From an uncultured Bacteroidota bacterium (GTDB taxonomy: Bacteria; Bacteroidota; Bacteroidia; AKYH767-A; 2013-40CM-41-45), in contig CALMQM010000058.1 in the NCBI GenBank assembly GCA_937871435.1, positions 19,041 through 83,040 on the forward strand: DNA of 64,000 bases. Reading direction: 5' to 3'. Positions 54,852 through 64,000 of this stretch are shown here, piece by piece; positions within the stretch are counted from its first letter, which is position 1; each line of letters opens with the position of its first letter. A program made the translations under genes and the position numbers. Below the pieces are notes generated by a model. It searched no databases. It saw only the letters and a list, made by a program, of their open reading frames with translations, and had not been told where the DNA came from.

Positions 54852-57095
54852 TTGAAAACAAGAAAATCTCTTCCCAATTATTATTCCCAAATTAAGTTTC
54901 TGCCCGGGTTGTTACTGTTTTGCTGGATGACAATATTTATCCCCATTCAAACAATGGCACAAAATAACATTGTAACCTATGCCGGGGGAACAGGGAAGGA
55001 AACATTCTACGATGTGATGCAAATCACAGACGGAACTTTTTTAGTCACAGGATATGCAGAGGATCTGAGCTGGACAGGATCCGCTCCTCAGATCACGCTT
55101 GCCTATACAAGCACAATTCCAAATTCACTTGGGACAAACCGCTATGGATTCATTTTACATCTGTCCAACGACTTGCAGACAATTTTGCATGTGGTTCATT
55201 TTCCACAAGGCGCTGTGGAAGACATACGCTTTATTAAAACAACCTCACTCCCCTATTCACCCACCGGAGATTTATACATAAGTTGCAACACCGCTGATTC
55301 AGATGCGAACAATGGCGGATACATCATTGCAAAACTCAATCACAATTTTATCAATGGTACACCATCCGCTCTTGACTGGTTGCAGGTGGTGTGGGCTAAA
55401 TCCGGACCAAAAGATTATCATCCATGGGATGTTACAAACGATGGAAGAGTGTATTATGTAAGTGGTGAAGCGCACGGATACGATTGGAGCGCGATGTATT
55501 GCCTGGATCAGAACGGACAAAGAACGCGTGTAGAAAACTGGAGGACACACTGGCTTACCGATGGAACTGAATGGAAAGGTACTCCTGCTTCAGCAAACCC
55601 ACTGGGTAATATTGACTCCGTAAATTACAGTGGAATTGTTTTCAAAATCTCCGGTCGTTGCGAATTGAGGTCATGGTCATTGTCTGACTATTCCACCGTT
55701 TATCCTGATGGAAATGGCGGAACCAAAATAGGTCGTTGGCCGGCCGATTTTTTATTTGACTCACCTTGTGATCCTGGCAATCCCACAGCAAATTCTCCGG
55801 GATACAACGGCTACTCAAGTGAATCCTGTTGTCCGGTTTGGGGAGCAAGCTGTGTGTGCATTGATCGTCGTGACAACAGACTTTATCTTGGTATGAATTT
55901 TAAATCCTATTACAACCCGGCTTCCACTCCGGATTTTGAACCTGCTGTGATTGCCTTCGACAATACAGGAAGTCTTTTGTGGTGGAGCCGACTTTACCAT
56001 GAAATCACTCCAGCCGGTGATACAGTTGGTTCTATTCCGGATCAATATGTTGACGCGCTTGCGATAGATTATGAATCCAACAAATTGGTAGTTGGAGCAA
56101 GAGCACACGGAAATAATACAGAGAATCTTTGGGAAGGCAACACAATTGCCGCGGATCCATTTGCTTATGGTTTTCAAAATCAATTCACCGGTACAGCCGG
56201 AAACATTCACCAAAGCTGGTTGGGTAAATTGCGATTAAGCGATGGGACATTGCTGAATGCAACATACATGGCTGAACTAGCTGAAGGTACTGGTGCTCTT
56301 GGCACACCGCATCCCGATCCAAATCTCGATGGCTGGCCTGATCCGAATACCGGATGGCCGGATTTAAATACAACAAGGATTGCAAAAAATAATTTGAAAG
56401 TAACCAGTTCGGGTGATGTAGTTGTATTAGCAGTTGGCAGAAGAACGATAACCACAGCCAATGCCTATCAAAAAATGGTTAAGCCATATTATGGAGGCAA
56501 GAGTGCATGGAATAGTTTTGTAAGAGTGTATGATGACGCATTTCATGCACCAAAATATTCTTCGCTGGTAGTAGGTGTATGGGATACACTTACACAATCC
56601 GGAGGAGGAAATACGGAGTTATACGGCGTCTATAAAACGAGCAGGGGAGTAATTTGTGTAGGCCATCAGAATGCGGACACATCCGGCAATGCATTGGGTA
56701 ATGCTATTCCGGTTATTCATACTCCTTCCTGGGGAAGCAATTCTCCTTCCAATGAAAGTGCAATACTTGCCTACTATGAAGCGGCAAATCTTTACAATTC
56801 AAATGATAGTCTTATCACTCAAACTGATGAATTTCCTCTGAGCTATTCATCAGAAGTAAAAGTTTTTCCAAACCCTTCGAATGGAGAAGTATTTATCTCC
56901 ATTCAACAGAATTATCCTGTAAAGGACGAGTATTACTTCTCAATTCAGGATTTGGCCGGAAGATTAATACAATCCGGAAATTTCAAAAATGGACAAAGTA
57001 TCCATACACAGATTCCGGATGGGTTTTATCTTTTACATATTCACTTAGGATCATTCAACAGCGATACGAAACTTGTCATTTCAGGCAACCAGTAG
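54852..57095 (+). CDS. Large T9SS type A cargo protein
   Basis: A 747-residue protein starting with a TTG (54852; the next Met, at MTIFIPIQ, would lose the hydrophobic core). Signal peptide: KSLPNYYSQIKFLPGLLLF to TMAQ. The body has a beta-propeller look (TYAGGTGKETFYDVMQITDG, YPDGNGGTKIGRWPADFLFD) with many aromatic turns. Residues near 675-747 hold the T9SS type A sorting domain (VFPNPSNGEVFISIQQ, then QDLAGRLIQSG, IPDGFYLLHI). Function unknown. It is followed 32 bases later by a methyltransferase gene. Confidence 0.85.
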   Translation: MKTRKSLPNYYSQIKFLPGLLLFCWMTIFIPIQTMAQNNIVTYAGGTGKETFYDVMQITDGTFLVTGYAEDLSWTGSAPQITLAYTSTIPNSLGTNRYGFILHLSNDLQTILHVVHFPQGAVEDIRFIKTTSLPYSPTGDLYISCNTADSDANNGGYIIAKLNHNFINGTPSALDWLQVVWAKSGPKDYHPWDVTNDGRVYYVSGEAHGYDWSAMYCLDQNGQRTRVENWRTHWLTDGTEWKGTPASANPLGNIDSVNYSGIVFKISGRCELRSWSLSDYSTVYPDGNGGTKIGRWPADFLFDSPCDPGNPTANSPGYNGYSSESCCPVWGASCVCIDRRDNRLYLGMNFKSYYNPASTPDFEPAVIAFDNTGSLLWWSRLYHEITPAGDTVGSIPDQYVDALAIDYESNKLVVGARAHGNNTENLWEGNTIAADPFAYGFQNQFTGTAGNIHQSWLGKLRLSDGTLLNATYMAELAEGTGALGTPHPDPNLDGWPDPNTGWPDLNTTRIAKNNLKVTSSGDVVVLAVGRRTITTANAYQKMVKPYYGGKSAWNSFVRVYDDAFHAPKYSSLVVGVWDTLTQSGGGNTELYGVYKTSRGVICVGHQNADTSGNALGNAIPVIHTPSWGSNSPSNESAILAYYEAANLYNSNDSLITQTDEFPLSYSSEVKVFPNPSNGEVFISIQQNYPVKDEYYFSIQDLAGRLIQSGNFKNGQSIHTQIPDGFYLLHIHLGSFNSDTKLVISGNQ

Positions 57096-57127
57096 TTAAG
57101 ATCGGGAGAAGAACTGATCAACCAAAA

Positions 57128-57907
57128 ATGAAATACGATTCCATCGGCACAGGATACAATTCAACCCGCAAGGCTGATCCTTATTTAACAAGCAGGATCA
57201 TTTATTTGTTGAATCCTGAGTCCCGGGGTAAGTATCTTGACATCGGAAGCGGGACAGGTAATTACACAAGTGCTTTAGCGGAACATGGAATTTCCATGAC
57301 GGGTGTGGAACCTTCTGAAAAGATGATCTCGGAAGCACAAAGCCGCAATAGCAACATACGTTGGCTAAAGGGTTCAGCGGAAAAAATTCCCGCCGCGAAT
57401 AATGAATTTGACGGAGCGATTGCAACACTGACTATTCATCATTGGACTGACCTGAAAAAAGGAATGCAGGAACTGCAACGGGTGATAAAGAAAGAAGGGA
57501 AAATTGTGATTTTCACTTCCACATCCGAACAGATGAAAGGCTATTGGCTGAATCAATACTTCCCGATGATGCTGGAAGAATCCATTCAGCAAATGCCGGC
57601 ACTTCAAACCATTAAAGAGGCTGTATCTATTGCAGGTCTGAATATAGTAGGAATGGAAAAATATTTTGTAAAAAACGATCTGGAAGATTGCTTTTTATAT
57701 GTCGGTAAAAACAAACCTCTGCTTTATTTCGATCCAAACATTCGTCATGGAATCTCTTCCTTTTCTTCTCTGGCAAATCAAGAGGAAGTGGAGAGTGGAT
57801 TAGCAATGCTCGATTCCGATTTGAAACAAAATCGATTTGAAGCAATTCGGGAAAAATACACCAATGACTATGGCGACTATTTGTTTTTGTTGTTGGAAAA
57901 GAAATAA
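57128..57907 (+). CDS. Class I SAM-dependent methyltransferase
   Basis: A 259-residue protein beginning MKYDSIGTGYNSTRKADPYL. YLDIGSGTGNYTSALAE is the SAM motif I, TGVEPSEKMI motif post-I and DGAIATLTIHHWTDLK motif II. The type is that of small Methyltransf_11 enzymes. The C-terminal 90 residues have no named domain. It is convergent with ribE. Confidence 0.9.
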   Translation: MKYDSIGTGYNSTRKADPYLTSRIIYLLNPESRGKYLDIGSGTGNYTSALAEHGISMTGVEPSEKMISEAQSRNSNIRWLKGSAEKIPAANNEFDGAIATLTIHHWTDLKKGMQELQRVIKKEGKIVIFTSTSEQMKGYWLNQYFPMMLEESIQQMPALQTIKEAVSIAGLNIVGMEKYFVKNDLEDCFLYVGKNKPLLYFDPNIRHGISSFSSLANQEEVESGLAMLDSDLKQNRFEAIREKYTNDYGDYLFLLLEKK

Positions 57908-57996
57908 TAGCAATGTTGCTTTAAGTTCCGCGCCACACTTGTAATTTACTCTTTCAACTCTTGAAAAGGGAATTTATAAAGAATTAAAACTATTCT

Positions 57997-58587
57997 CTAT
58001 TTCCTTTCATTCATCAACCTGGCGACATACTTACCAATGATATCGAATTCAATATTGACAAAGTCGCCTTTACGTAAAGAATGAAAATTGGTATTTTCCC
58101 AGGTGTATGGAATGATGGCAACTGAAAATGTAGTGTCGGCAGAATCGACAACAGTAAGCGATACACCATTCACACAGACGGATCCTTTTTCTACAGTCAC
58201 ATATCCGGCACCGGATTTAAACCTGAAATAGAATAACCAGCTTCCGTTTTGTTCTTCGATTTTTGTTACCTCAGCAACAGTATCCACATGTCCCTGCACG
58301 ATGTGACCATCCAGTCGTGCGCCGAGTATCATGCAACGTTCCAGATTAATCTTGTCTCCGCTTTTCAAACTACCCAGATTGGTCCGTTTGAGTGTTTCAT
58401 CGATCGCTGTGACTTTGTATTGATCGCCATCAATGGAAGTCACCGTTAAACACACGCCATTGTGCGCAATGCTTTGATCCACTTTCAGCTCGGAAGTGAA
58501 CGGTGATGCAATCGTGAGAATCAAATTGCTGTTATCACTTTGCACATTTTTTACTGTGCCCAATTTTTCGATGATACCGGTAAACAT
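57997..58587 (-). CDS. ribE: Riboflavin synthase, alpha chain
   Basis: A 196-residue protein from the ATG at 58587 (MFTGIIEKLGTVKNVQ), chosen because it gives the conserved MFTGIIE start; a frame opening 48 codons earlier overlaps the preceding gene. The two lumazine-binding halves each contain a G-x-x-x-T/L-T-V-type segment (AHNGVCLTVTSID, VNGVSLTVVDSAD). It converts two 6,7-dimethyl-8-ribityllumazine molecules to riboflavin. It lies 32 bases after the T9SS type B gene. Confidence 0.97.
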   Translation of the reverse strand: MFTGIIEKLGTVKNVQSDNSNLILTIASPFTSELKVDQSIAHNGVCLTVTSIDGDQYKVTAIDETLKRTNLGSLKSGDKINLERCMILGARLDGHIVQGHVDTVAEVTKIEEQNGSWLFYFRFKSGAGYVTVEKGSVCVNGVSLTVVDSADTTFSVAIIPYTWENTNFHSLRKGDFVNIEFDIIGKYVARLMNERK

Positions 58588-58619
58588 AATGGAAAGTTGA
58601 AGGAAAATGGCGTGATGCG

Positions 58620-61262
58620 TTACTTGCTGCCTCTCAGCAAGTGAACATATCCGTTCAGTTGAGTAGTTTCCACACCATTGACACGGTAGAAATTTACTTT
58701 GCAGGTATAATAATACACTCCTTCCGGACAATCAGTTTTTGAATCTTTGCTCTTACCATCCCAATTGATGTCTTTATCATTTGTTTCAAACACCAAAGTT
58801 CCCCAGCGGTTGTAAATTTTCATTTCTACATCCTTCACATTTTTGTATGGCGGACAGTTTTTTATCTGCAAAGCATCATCCGTTGTTGAATCACATGGAT
58901 GGAAAAGATCATTGTTCAAATCTCCGTTTGGCGTAAACACAGATGGCAGCACATATTGTCTGCATGTATCCACACAAACAGCAGGAGGATTCAGGCTTTC
59001 ATTGCCAACAGAATCTACTGCAGTAACTTTATAACAACCCGAGAGAATACTCAGGTTGCGATGGAAATAGGTTGTATCAACAGGATGATTGGTTGAATCA
59101 ATCAGTTCAAATGCGCCTGATTGCGATGGAGCATAATAAATATAATACTTGAGTACATCGTCAGCACATGTGTTGTTTGGATTGGTCCACACCAGCGAAT
59201 TCAGATTATCAAAACAGAACGACTCAACTTTCAGATCCGGAACACAGGGATTAATATTGTCGATCGGACTTCCACAAACTTTTTGAGAGCGATTCAAAAT
59301 CGGATCTACATAGCCGGGAGATGTATACAAACCCATACTTCGTACATAGTAACAATAGGTTTGTCCATTCACCAATCCAGTATCTGCATACGTGTGCAGA
59401 TTTGTCGTATCAAGCAGTACATACAAACCACTCACATCATCTTTTTTGTATATTTCATAATATGAATTCAACCACGGAACATTTTCATTCCAGGAAAGAT
59501 TCATTCGATTATCAGTCGGAGCGAGGTTAAGGAATACACTGGAAGCTTTGGTAGAACTTCCTTTTAAAACGAGTGAAGAATTCTGTGTATAATACAATTC
59601 AACTTTATAGGTCCACTGAAATTCTACTGTATTGATAAGAGAGTCGATGAAAATCGTATCGTTCAGATCATTGAAAGTCGCAATCTGACTGAATGCAATT
59701 CCATCCTGTGAATGATACAATCGGTATTGATACGGCGGAGGATCCTGGAGAGTATCAATATCTGTAGGTTTGCTCCAGGCAACATAGATTGATCCATTAA
59801 GCAGATCAGTGATTCGTACATCTGCATTGGTCAAAACAGGAAGATCCTTTTTGAGCACAACACAGGTCTGAGGTGTGGCACAACTTTCCGATTCACCCGG
59901 GTAAACTGCAGTAACAAGATAACAATACTGGACACCTGTACTCAGTCCGTTCCCATTGTTATTGTCCGTAAAATTAGTATCAAGAATTGAAGAACGTGTT
60001 CCGATAAGACTGTAGCCCGCGTAGGATGGTGCGCCATTGTCGCACGGACATTCGATTGTACCATTGAACATTCCAACTCTTCTGTATATTCTGTAACCGA
60101 TAGCATTGGTGCAGGAAGGAGGACTCCAACTGAGTTGAACCGTGTTACCATTTGCAACAGCAATCGGATTGACGGGAGGTAAACCGATCACACGAATCAG
60201 AACAGTTTTCAAATTCACCAATCGGGTAGTATCGGTATCCTGAGCTTTGAATTGGGCTGAATAAGGTTGTGTGCGGACGTTGTTACAATCGGTAGCCCAT
60301 GTAAAATGAGAAAGAACGGTATCGTTATTTAAAATCACAGGCGTGAATGTAGCAGGATTTGCAACAGAAAACGGACCACCACTTGCGGTAAGGATCACAG
60401 TATTTCCATCGGGATCATATGCACGAACATCGAAGTTCAGTGTATCACCGGCTACAACACATGTATCTGCTTGCGGAAAAAATTCAGGCGGATGATTGCT
60501 GCATGTTCCGATCACAATCTGCATATCACGTTCAACATAGCCGATATTGGAACCATTCCGCCATTCCAGAATTTTTATGGCAACATTGTATTCACCTTCC
60601 TGGATTGGTGAATCCCATGTGAGATCACCTGTAACAGCGTTTATACTGAAGGAATTCGAAGCGGCCGGAAATGTGTATCCGGGAATCGGATCACCGTTCG
60701 CACCGAGACATACTGTAAGTTCATAGGAAAGGCTGTCTCCATCCTGATCAAAAGCACCCGGATTATGAATAAAAATTCTGTCTTTACATCCCTGGTCAAT
60801 CGGAGGATAGGTGAGAATTGGAGTACTGTTGATTCCAAGAAAAGGATTGATGACCAATTCAGTTTCAACATAAAAAGGAACTTCAACCGAGTTGGGAATA
60901 TTTACAACATCCGCATTTCTGTTCGGGTCTTCGAAATGAAAAATAAAAGTACCGTTCCCATTGAATGTATGATATCCGATATAAATGTTTTTAGAAATAT
61001 CATTCCCCAGATCAATCTTTTGGATTCTGACAAAAACATCCCGAGGTGAACCATCTCCCCAGTAAACTGAATCTAATGTGGGACGATCCGCGGCAGAGCT
61101 GCTCGTTTTGGTATATGTAATTATAGTTCCCTTGTAATAGAGAGATGGATAAGGACCGATAAAAGTGAGATACATCTCTCCTGCCCTGTTATGCGTTGCA
61201 AAGGTCAGGTTAGAAAAAATGAAGACCAGAACAAAAAGAGAAAAAATTCTTTTCAAAACCAT
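58620..61262 (-). CDS. Gliding motility-type (T9SS type B) secreted protein, second copy
   Basis: An 880-residue protein with a signal peptide (MVLKRIFSLFVLVFIFSNLT, cleaved near TFAT). The order matches the 38822 product: an N-terminal HNRAGEMYLTFIG segment, DQDGDSLSYELTV, EWRNGSNIGYVERDMQIVIG, three or four fibronectin III-like units (e.g. VQLSWSPPSCTNAIGYRIYR), and a CHU_C C-terminal domain (LPSVFTPNGDLNNDLFHPCD, then KIYNRWGTLVFET). It is exported by the type IX system with a type B signal. It lies 15 bases after mqnC. Confidence 0.9.
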   Translation of the reverse strand: MVLKRIFSLFVLVFIFSNLTFATHNRAGEMYLTFIGPYPSLYYKGTIITYTKTSSSAADRPTLDSVYWGDGSPRDVFVRIQKIDLGNDISKNIYIGYHTFNGNGTFIFHFEDPNRNADVVNIPNSVEVPFYVETELVINPFLGINSTPILTYPPIDQGCKDRIFIHNPGAFDQDGDSLSYELTVCLGANGDPIPGYTFPAASNSFSINAVTGDLTWDSPIQEGEYNVAIKILEWRNGSNIGYVERDMQIVIGTCSNHPPEFFPQADTCVVAGDTLNFDVRAYDPDGNTVILTASGGPFSVANPATFTPVILNNDTVLSHFTWATDCNNVRTQPYSAQFKAQDTDTTRLVNLKTVLIRVIGLPPVNPIAVANGNTVQLSWSPPSCTNAIGYRIYRRVGMFNGTIECPCDNGAPSYAGYSLIGTRSSILDTNFTDNNNGNGLSTGVQYCYLVTAVYPGESESCATPQTCVVLKKDLPVLTNADVRITDLLNGSIYVAWSKPTDIDTLQDPPPYQYRLYHSQDGIAFSQIATFNDLNDTIFIDSLINTVEFQWTYKVELYYTQNSSLVLKGSSTKASSVFLNLAPTDNRMNLSWNENVPWLNSYYEIYKKDDVSGLYVLLDTTNLHTYADTGLVNGQTYCYYVRSMGLYTSPGYVDPILNRSQKVCGSPIDNINPCVPDLKVESFCFDNLNSLVWTNPNNTCADDVLKYYIYYAPSQSGAFELIDSTNHPVDTTYFHRNLSILSGCYKVTAVDSVGNESLNPPAVCVDTCRQYVLPSVFTPNGDLNNDLFHPCDSTTDDALQIKNCPPYKNVKDVEMKIYNRWGTLVFETNDKDINWDGKSKDSKTDCPEGVYYYTCKVNFYRVNGVETTQLNGYVHLLRGSK

Positions 61263-61277
61263 TAGTTTCAGAATGGA

Positions 61278-62402
61278 TTAATAGTTAATCACCTGTTGTT
61301 CCATCATCTCAGGAAGCTCACGGTATTCGTATTGTTGTGTTCTCAGTTGCGGAATAAATCCTGCTTCACGAATGGCATCCTGTATTCCTTTTGAAGTAAA
61401 TCGATGAGGGGCACCGGCAACAGAAACTACATTTTCTTCAATCATGATGGATCCAAAATCATTGGCACCTCCGTGGAGGCACAACTGAGCGATTTCTTTT
61501 CCGACAGTGAGCCAGCTTGCCTGGATATTCTGAATATTTGGCAACATGATACGGCTAAGAGCAAGCATCCGGATATATTCTTCTCCGGTTACGTGATTGC
61601 GTACACCTTTAATTCTCCTGAGCAATGTTCCTTCATCCTGAAATGGCCAGGGAATAAACGCAATGAAGCCTTTCGCGTTTTGTGGTTTTTCACTTTGTAC
61701 TTCACGTAACCAGACCAGATGTTCGAAACGCTCATCAATTGTTTCGATATGACCAAACATCATTGTCGCTGATGTTGTAAGATTCAACTTATGCGCGGCA
61801 CGCATCACATCCAGCCATTCACGACCCGAGCATTTTCCTTTACTGATTAGTCGGCGTACTCGGTCGTTGAGAATTTCCGCGCCTGCACCTGGAAGTGAAT
61901 CGAGTCCGGCATCCATCAATGCGCGCAAAACTTCAGTATGTGTCGAACCTTCGAGTTTAGTGATATGTGCAATTTCAGGCGGCCCAAGAGAATGCAATTT
62001 CAATTTCGGATAGAGTCTTTTCAATTCACGAAACAAATCCACATAATATTTCAGTCCGAGATCAGGATGATGGCCGCCTTGAAGCAATAACTGCTCACCA
62101 CCATAACGAAATGTTTCTTCAATTTTTTGCTTGTACTGATCTATACTTGTGATGTAGGATTCTGAATGCCCGGGAATTCTGTAAAAATTACAAAACTTAC
62201 AGTTCGCGATACACACATTTGTAGTATTGACATTTCTGTCGATGATCCAGGTTACTTTATTATCCGAATGATATTTCTTTCTCATCTCATTAGCCACATC
62301 CATCAGCTCGGCTGTAGGTGCATGCTCAAATAGAAAGCGGCCTTCCTGTGCAGTAAGGAATTCGAATCCAAGGGCCCGTTGAAGCAGAATGTCAGCGTTC
62401 AT
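61278..62402 (-). CDS. mqnC: Dehypoxanthine futalosine cyclase (radical SAM)
   Basis: A 374-residue protein starting at the ATG at 62402 (MNADILLQRALGFEFLTAQE); the frame is open 32 codons further but without homology. VCIANCKFCNFYR holds the radical SAM CxxxCxxC cluster motif, followed by EQLLLQGGHHPD, DSLPGAGAEILND and GFIAFIPWPFQDEGT. The QGGHHPD and PWPFQ segments favour MqnC over the MqnE aminofutalosine synthase. It closes the cyclic intermediate of the futalosine menaquinone pathway. It is divergent from the leucyl aminopeptidase gene. Confidence 0.85.
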   Translation of the reverse strand: MNADILLQRALGFEFLTAQEGRFLFEHAPTAELMDVANEMRKKYHSDNKVTWIIDRNVNTTNVCIANCKFCNFYRIPGHSESYITSIDQYKQKIEETFRYGGEQLLLQGGHHPDLGLKYYVDLFRELKRLYPKLKLHSLGPPEIAHITKLEGSTHTEVLRALMDAGLDSLPGAGAEILNDRVRRLISKGKCSGREWLDVMRAAHKLNLTTSATMMFGHIETIDERFEHLVWLREVQSEKPQNAKGFIAFIPWPFQDEGTLLRRIKGVRNHVTGEEYIRMLALSRIMLPNIQNIQASWLTVGKEIAQLCLHGGANDFGSIMIEENVVSVAGAPHRFTSKGIQDAIREAGFIPQLRTQQYEYRELPEMMEQQVINY

Positions 62403-62512
62403 AAAAAAGGACGGAAAAATGAAATCATGGAAATCGTTCCCGGCATTTTTGACAAGTCGGATATGCCAAAAATATTTTAAGTAATTTCCGCCCTTCAAAA
62501 ATACAATTTATA

Positions 62513-63946
62513 ATGCAGACTACCATCTCTACTACCAGTACTGTTCGTGCGGGTGATTCCCTGATTTTACTCCTGGATGACAATGGAACATTGCCTTCAG
62601 GTGTTTTCTCCAAAGAAGAAGCTGATTTTGTTAAAAAAGAGCTGAAAGCGGAACGCAAAACCATCGTTATCAATCAATACAAGCGAATCGTAATTGTATA
62701 TCAACCTGATTATAAGAAGGATTCCACCCGTTTACTGGAAGCTTGCAGGAAAGCGGGTGATAGTTTCCTCTCAGGTATCAATAAACACAAACTTTCAAAG
62801 GTTGTAATTCAGGATTTGGCTGGAAATAGTGCAAGCACTCTGGCTGTGGCCGAAGGAATGGCATTGGGGAATTATCAGTTCCTCAAGTACAAAAAGGACA
62901 AGAAAAAGGAGCAAAACGATCTCCATGAAATCTCCATAAAAAGCCGATCTGTTAAGGACCATCATGTGCAGGATTTACAGCATGTTGTTGACGCAGTTTG
63001 CAAAGCCAGGACATTGGTAAATGAACCACTTTCCGGACTCAGTGCCACGCAGCTGGCAAATGAATTCGTTAAACTTGGCAAGGAAGCGAAATTCAAGGTT
63101 CAGGTTTTTGGAAAATCAAGAATTAAAGCTTTGAAAATGGGCGGATTACTCGCTGTGAACAAAGGCAGCATTGCGCCTCCATCTTTCACAGTGATGGAAT
63201 ACAAACCACGGAACGCGAAGAATAAAAAACCGTTCGTCCTCATTGGAAAAGGTGTTGTGTACGACACAGGTGGTTTGAGTCTGAAACCTACTCCAAACTC
63301 AATGGATTACATGAAAAGCGACATGGCGGGAGCAGCGGCAGTAGGTTGTGCCATGTACGCGATTGCAAAATCAAAATTACCTGTGCATGTTATTGCTCTC
63401 GTTCCTGCTACTGATAATCGTCCGGGAGGTGAGGCTTACACACCGGGAGACGTTATCACCATGATGAGTGGACATACCGTTGAAGTACTCAACACGGATG
63501 CGGAAGGACGAATGATCCTTGCAGACGCCTTACATTTTGCAAAAAAATACAAGCCGGAGCTGGTGATGGATTTTGCCACACTTACCGGAGCCGCTGCGAT
63601 GGCAGTTGGACCCTACGGTATCGTGTGTATGGGAACCGCTGGTGAAAAAATGCGTGCGAGACTGCGTGAAAGCGGTGAAGCTGTGTATGAAAGACTTGCA
63701 GAATTTCCATATTGGGATGAATACGACGATCTGATCAGAAGTGATATTGCGGATATGAAAAATATCGGAGGGCCGATAGCAGGTGCGATTACCGCGGGAA
63801 AATTCTTACAACGCTATACAGATTATCCCTGGATGCATTTCGATATCGCCGGTCCTTCTTTTGTGCATAGTAACAGCAGTTACCGTGGGAAAAACGGAAC
63901 CGGTGTAGCGGTACGATTGCTGGTGGATTTTTTTAAGAAGCTGTAG
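62513..63946 (+). CDS. M17 leucyl aminopeptidase
   Basis: A 477-residue protein. The C-terminal catalytic domain holds the family signature NTDAEGRMILADAL and the metal-ligand order LIGKGVVYDTGGLSLKP, MKSDMAGAAAVG and TLTGAAAMAVG. M17 enzymes are hexameric two-metal aminopeptidases that remove N-terminal residues from peptides in the cytoplasm. The N-terminal domain (about 160 residues) is diverged from the E. coli PepA pattern. The stop codon is followed at once by the heptamer array at 63949. Confidence 0.93.
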   Translation: MQTTISTTSTVRAGDSLILLLDDNGTLPSGVFSKEEADFVKKELKAERKTIVINQYKRIVIVYQPDYKKDSTRLLEACRKAGDSFLSGINKHKLSKVVIQDLAGNSASTLAVAEGMALGNYQFLKYKKDKKKEQNDLHEISIKSRSVKDHHVQDLQHVVDAVCKARTLVNEPLSGLSATQLANEFVKLGKEAKFKVQVFGKSRIKALKMGGLLAVNKGSIAPPSFTVMEYKPRNAKNKKPFVLIGKGVVYDTGGLSLKPTPNSMDYMKSDMAGAAAVGCAMYAIAKSKLPVHVIALVPATDNRPGGEAYTPGDVITMMSGHTVEVLNTDAEGRMILADALHFAKKYKPELVMDFATLTGAAAMAVGPYGIVCMGTAGEKMRARLRESGEAVYERLAEFPYWDEYDDLIRSDIADMKNIGGPIAGAITAGKFLQRYTDYPWMHFDIAGPSFVHSNSSYRGKNGTGVAVRLLVDFFKKL

Positions 63947-63948
63947 TT

Positions 63949-64000
63949 GGTTGTTGGTTGTTGGTTGTTGGTTGTTGGTTGTTGGTTGTTGGTTGTTGGT
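63949..64000 (+). repeat. GGTTGTT heptamer array, second locus (continues past window)
   Basis: Seven identical copies of GGTTGTT plus three bases reach the window edge, starting two bases after the leucyl aminopeptidase stop codon. The unit is the same as at 2275-2349, with no variant copies here. Confidence 0.95.

Noticed and set aside
61278..62402. Aminofutalosine synthase MqnE instead of MqnC
   Set aside because: The QGGHHPD and IPWPFQ segments fit MqnC better; without a profile search the choice is not absolute.
63949..64000. CRISPR or telomere-like array
   Set aside because: It is a simple 7-bp tandem repeat without spacers in a bacterial genome.
1..64000. tRNA, rRNA, integrase, transposase
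   Set aside because: Scanning both strands by eye gave no cloverleaf-like sequence, rRNA segment or DDE/integrase protein.

Overview
The window reads as a chromosomal segment from a free-living member of the Bacteroidota. The evidence is consistent across it: six secreted proteins carry C-terminal sorting domains of the type IX secretion system (T9SS) or gliding-motility type, menaquinone is made by the futalosine route (MqnC), several genes have -7 boxes of the Bacteroidota TAnnTTTG form, and starts lack Shine-Dalgarno sequences. The genus cannot be fixed from the sequence alone. I see no rRNA, tRNA, CRISPR array, prophage or insertion sequence.

Layout. 1-7.8 kb: the start of a glycogen debranching enzyme gene (cut by the window edge), an MFS transporter, a heptanucleotide repeat field, two T9SS cargo proteins, an iron-sulfur repair protein (RIC), a DUF4234/DUF2752 membrane pair and an OsmC-type peroxidase. 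7.9-15.5 kb: signalling genes, namely a membrane histidine kinase, a nine-PAS histidine kinase and a TPR-adenylate cyclase. 15.6-29.2 kb: one 4498-residue secreted protein with LamG, MopE-like, beta-helix, subtilase/S53-like, MBG, SprB-like and PKD-like modules and an unusual NPRVIT hexapeptide repeat. 30.1-36.6 kb: the most unusual region. Six unannotated small genes (40-47 codons) encode double-glycine leader peptides in three transcription units. Each unit is preceded by the same short structured leader and by a conserved upstream GATAAGTGG element. Divergent from the last unit is a cysteine-rich protein whose C-terminus looks like a PqqD/RRE peptide-binding domain. Three lipoprotein genes lie between the peptide units.

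36.6-42.9 kb: lepA, a gliding-type cargo protein, metF and a COG4705-like membrane protein. 43-46 kb: a GlxA/AraC-type regulator divergent from DinB and two SRPBCC proteins. 46-51 kb: a methyltransferase, an AraC regulator and a probable five-gene operon that it may control (beta-rich secreted protein, SDR, small membrane protein, FAD oxidoreductase, DUF4386 protein). 51-58 kb: a second TPR-cyclase, an Arr-type ADP-ribosyltransferase fused to a helical N-terminal domain, a YciI protein, a T9SS cargo protein and a methyltransferase. 58-64 kb: mqnC, a gliding-type cargo protein and ribE in one minus-strand run, divergent from a leucyl aminopeptidase. The window ends inside a second array of the same heptamer found near 2.3 kb.

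The best candidate for an undescribed system is the 30-36.6 kb region. It has five peptides with a near-invariant 19-residue core after GG, one divergent GG peptide, a shared leader hairpin with compensatory base changes, a shared promoter-proximal operator and a candidate maturation protein. The arrangement is consistent with a secreted peptide signal or RiPP-like system. No exporter or regulator dedicated to it is visible in the window.
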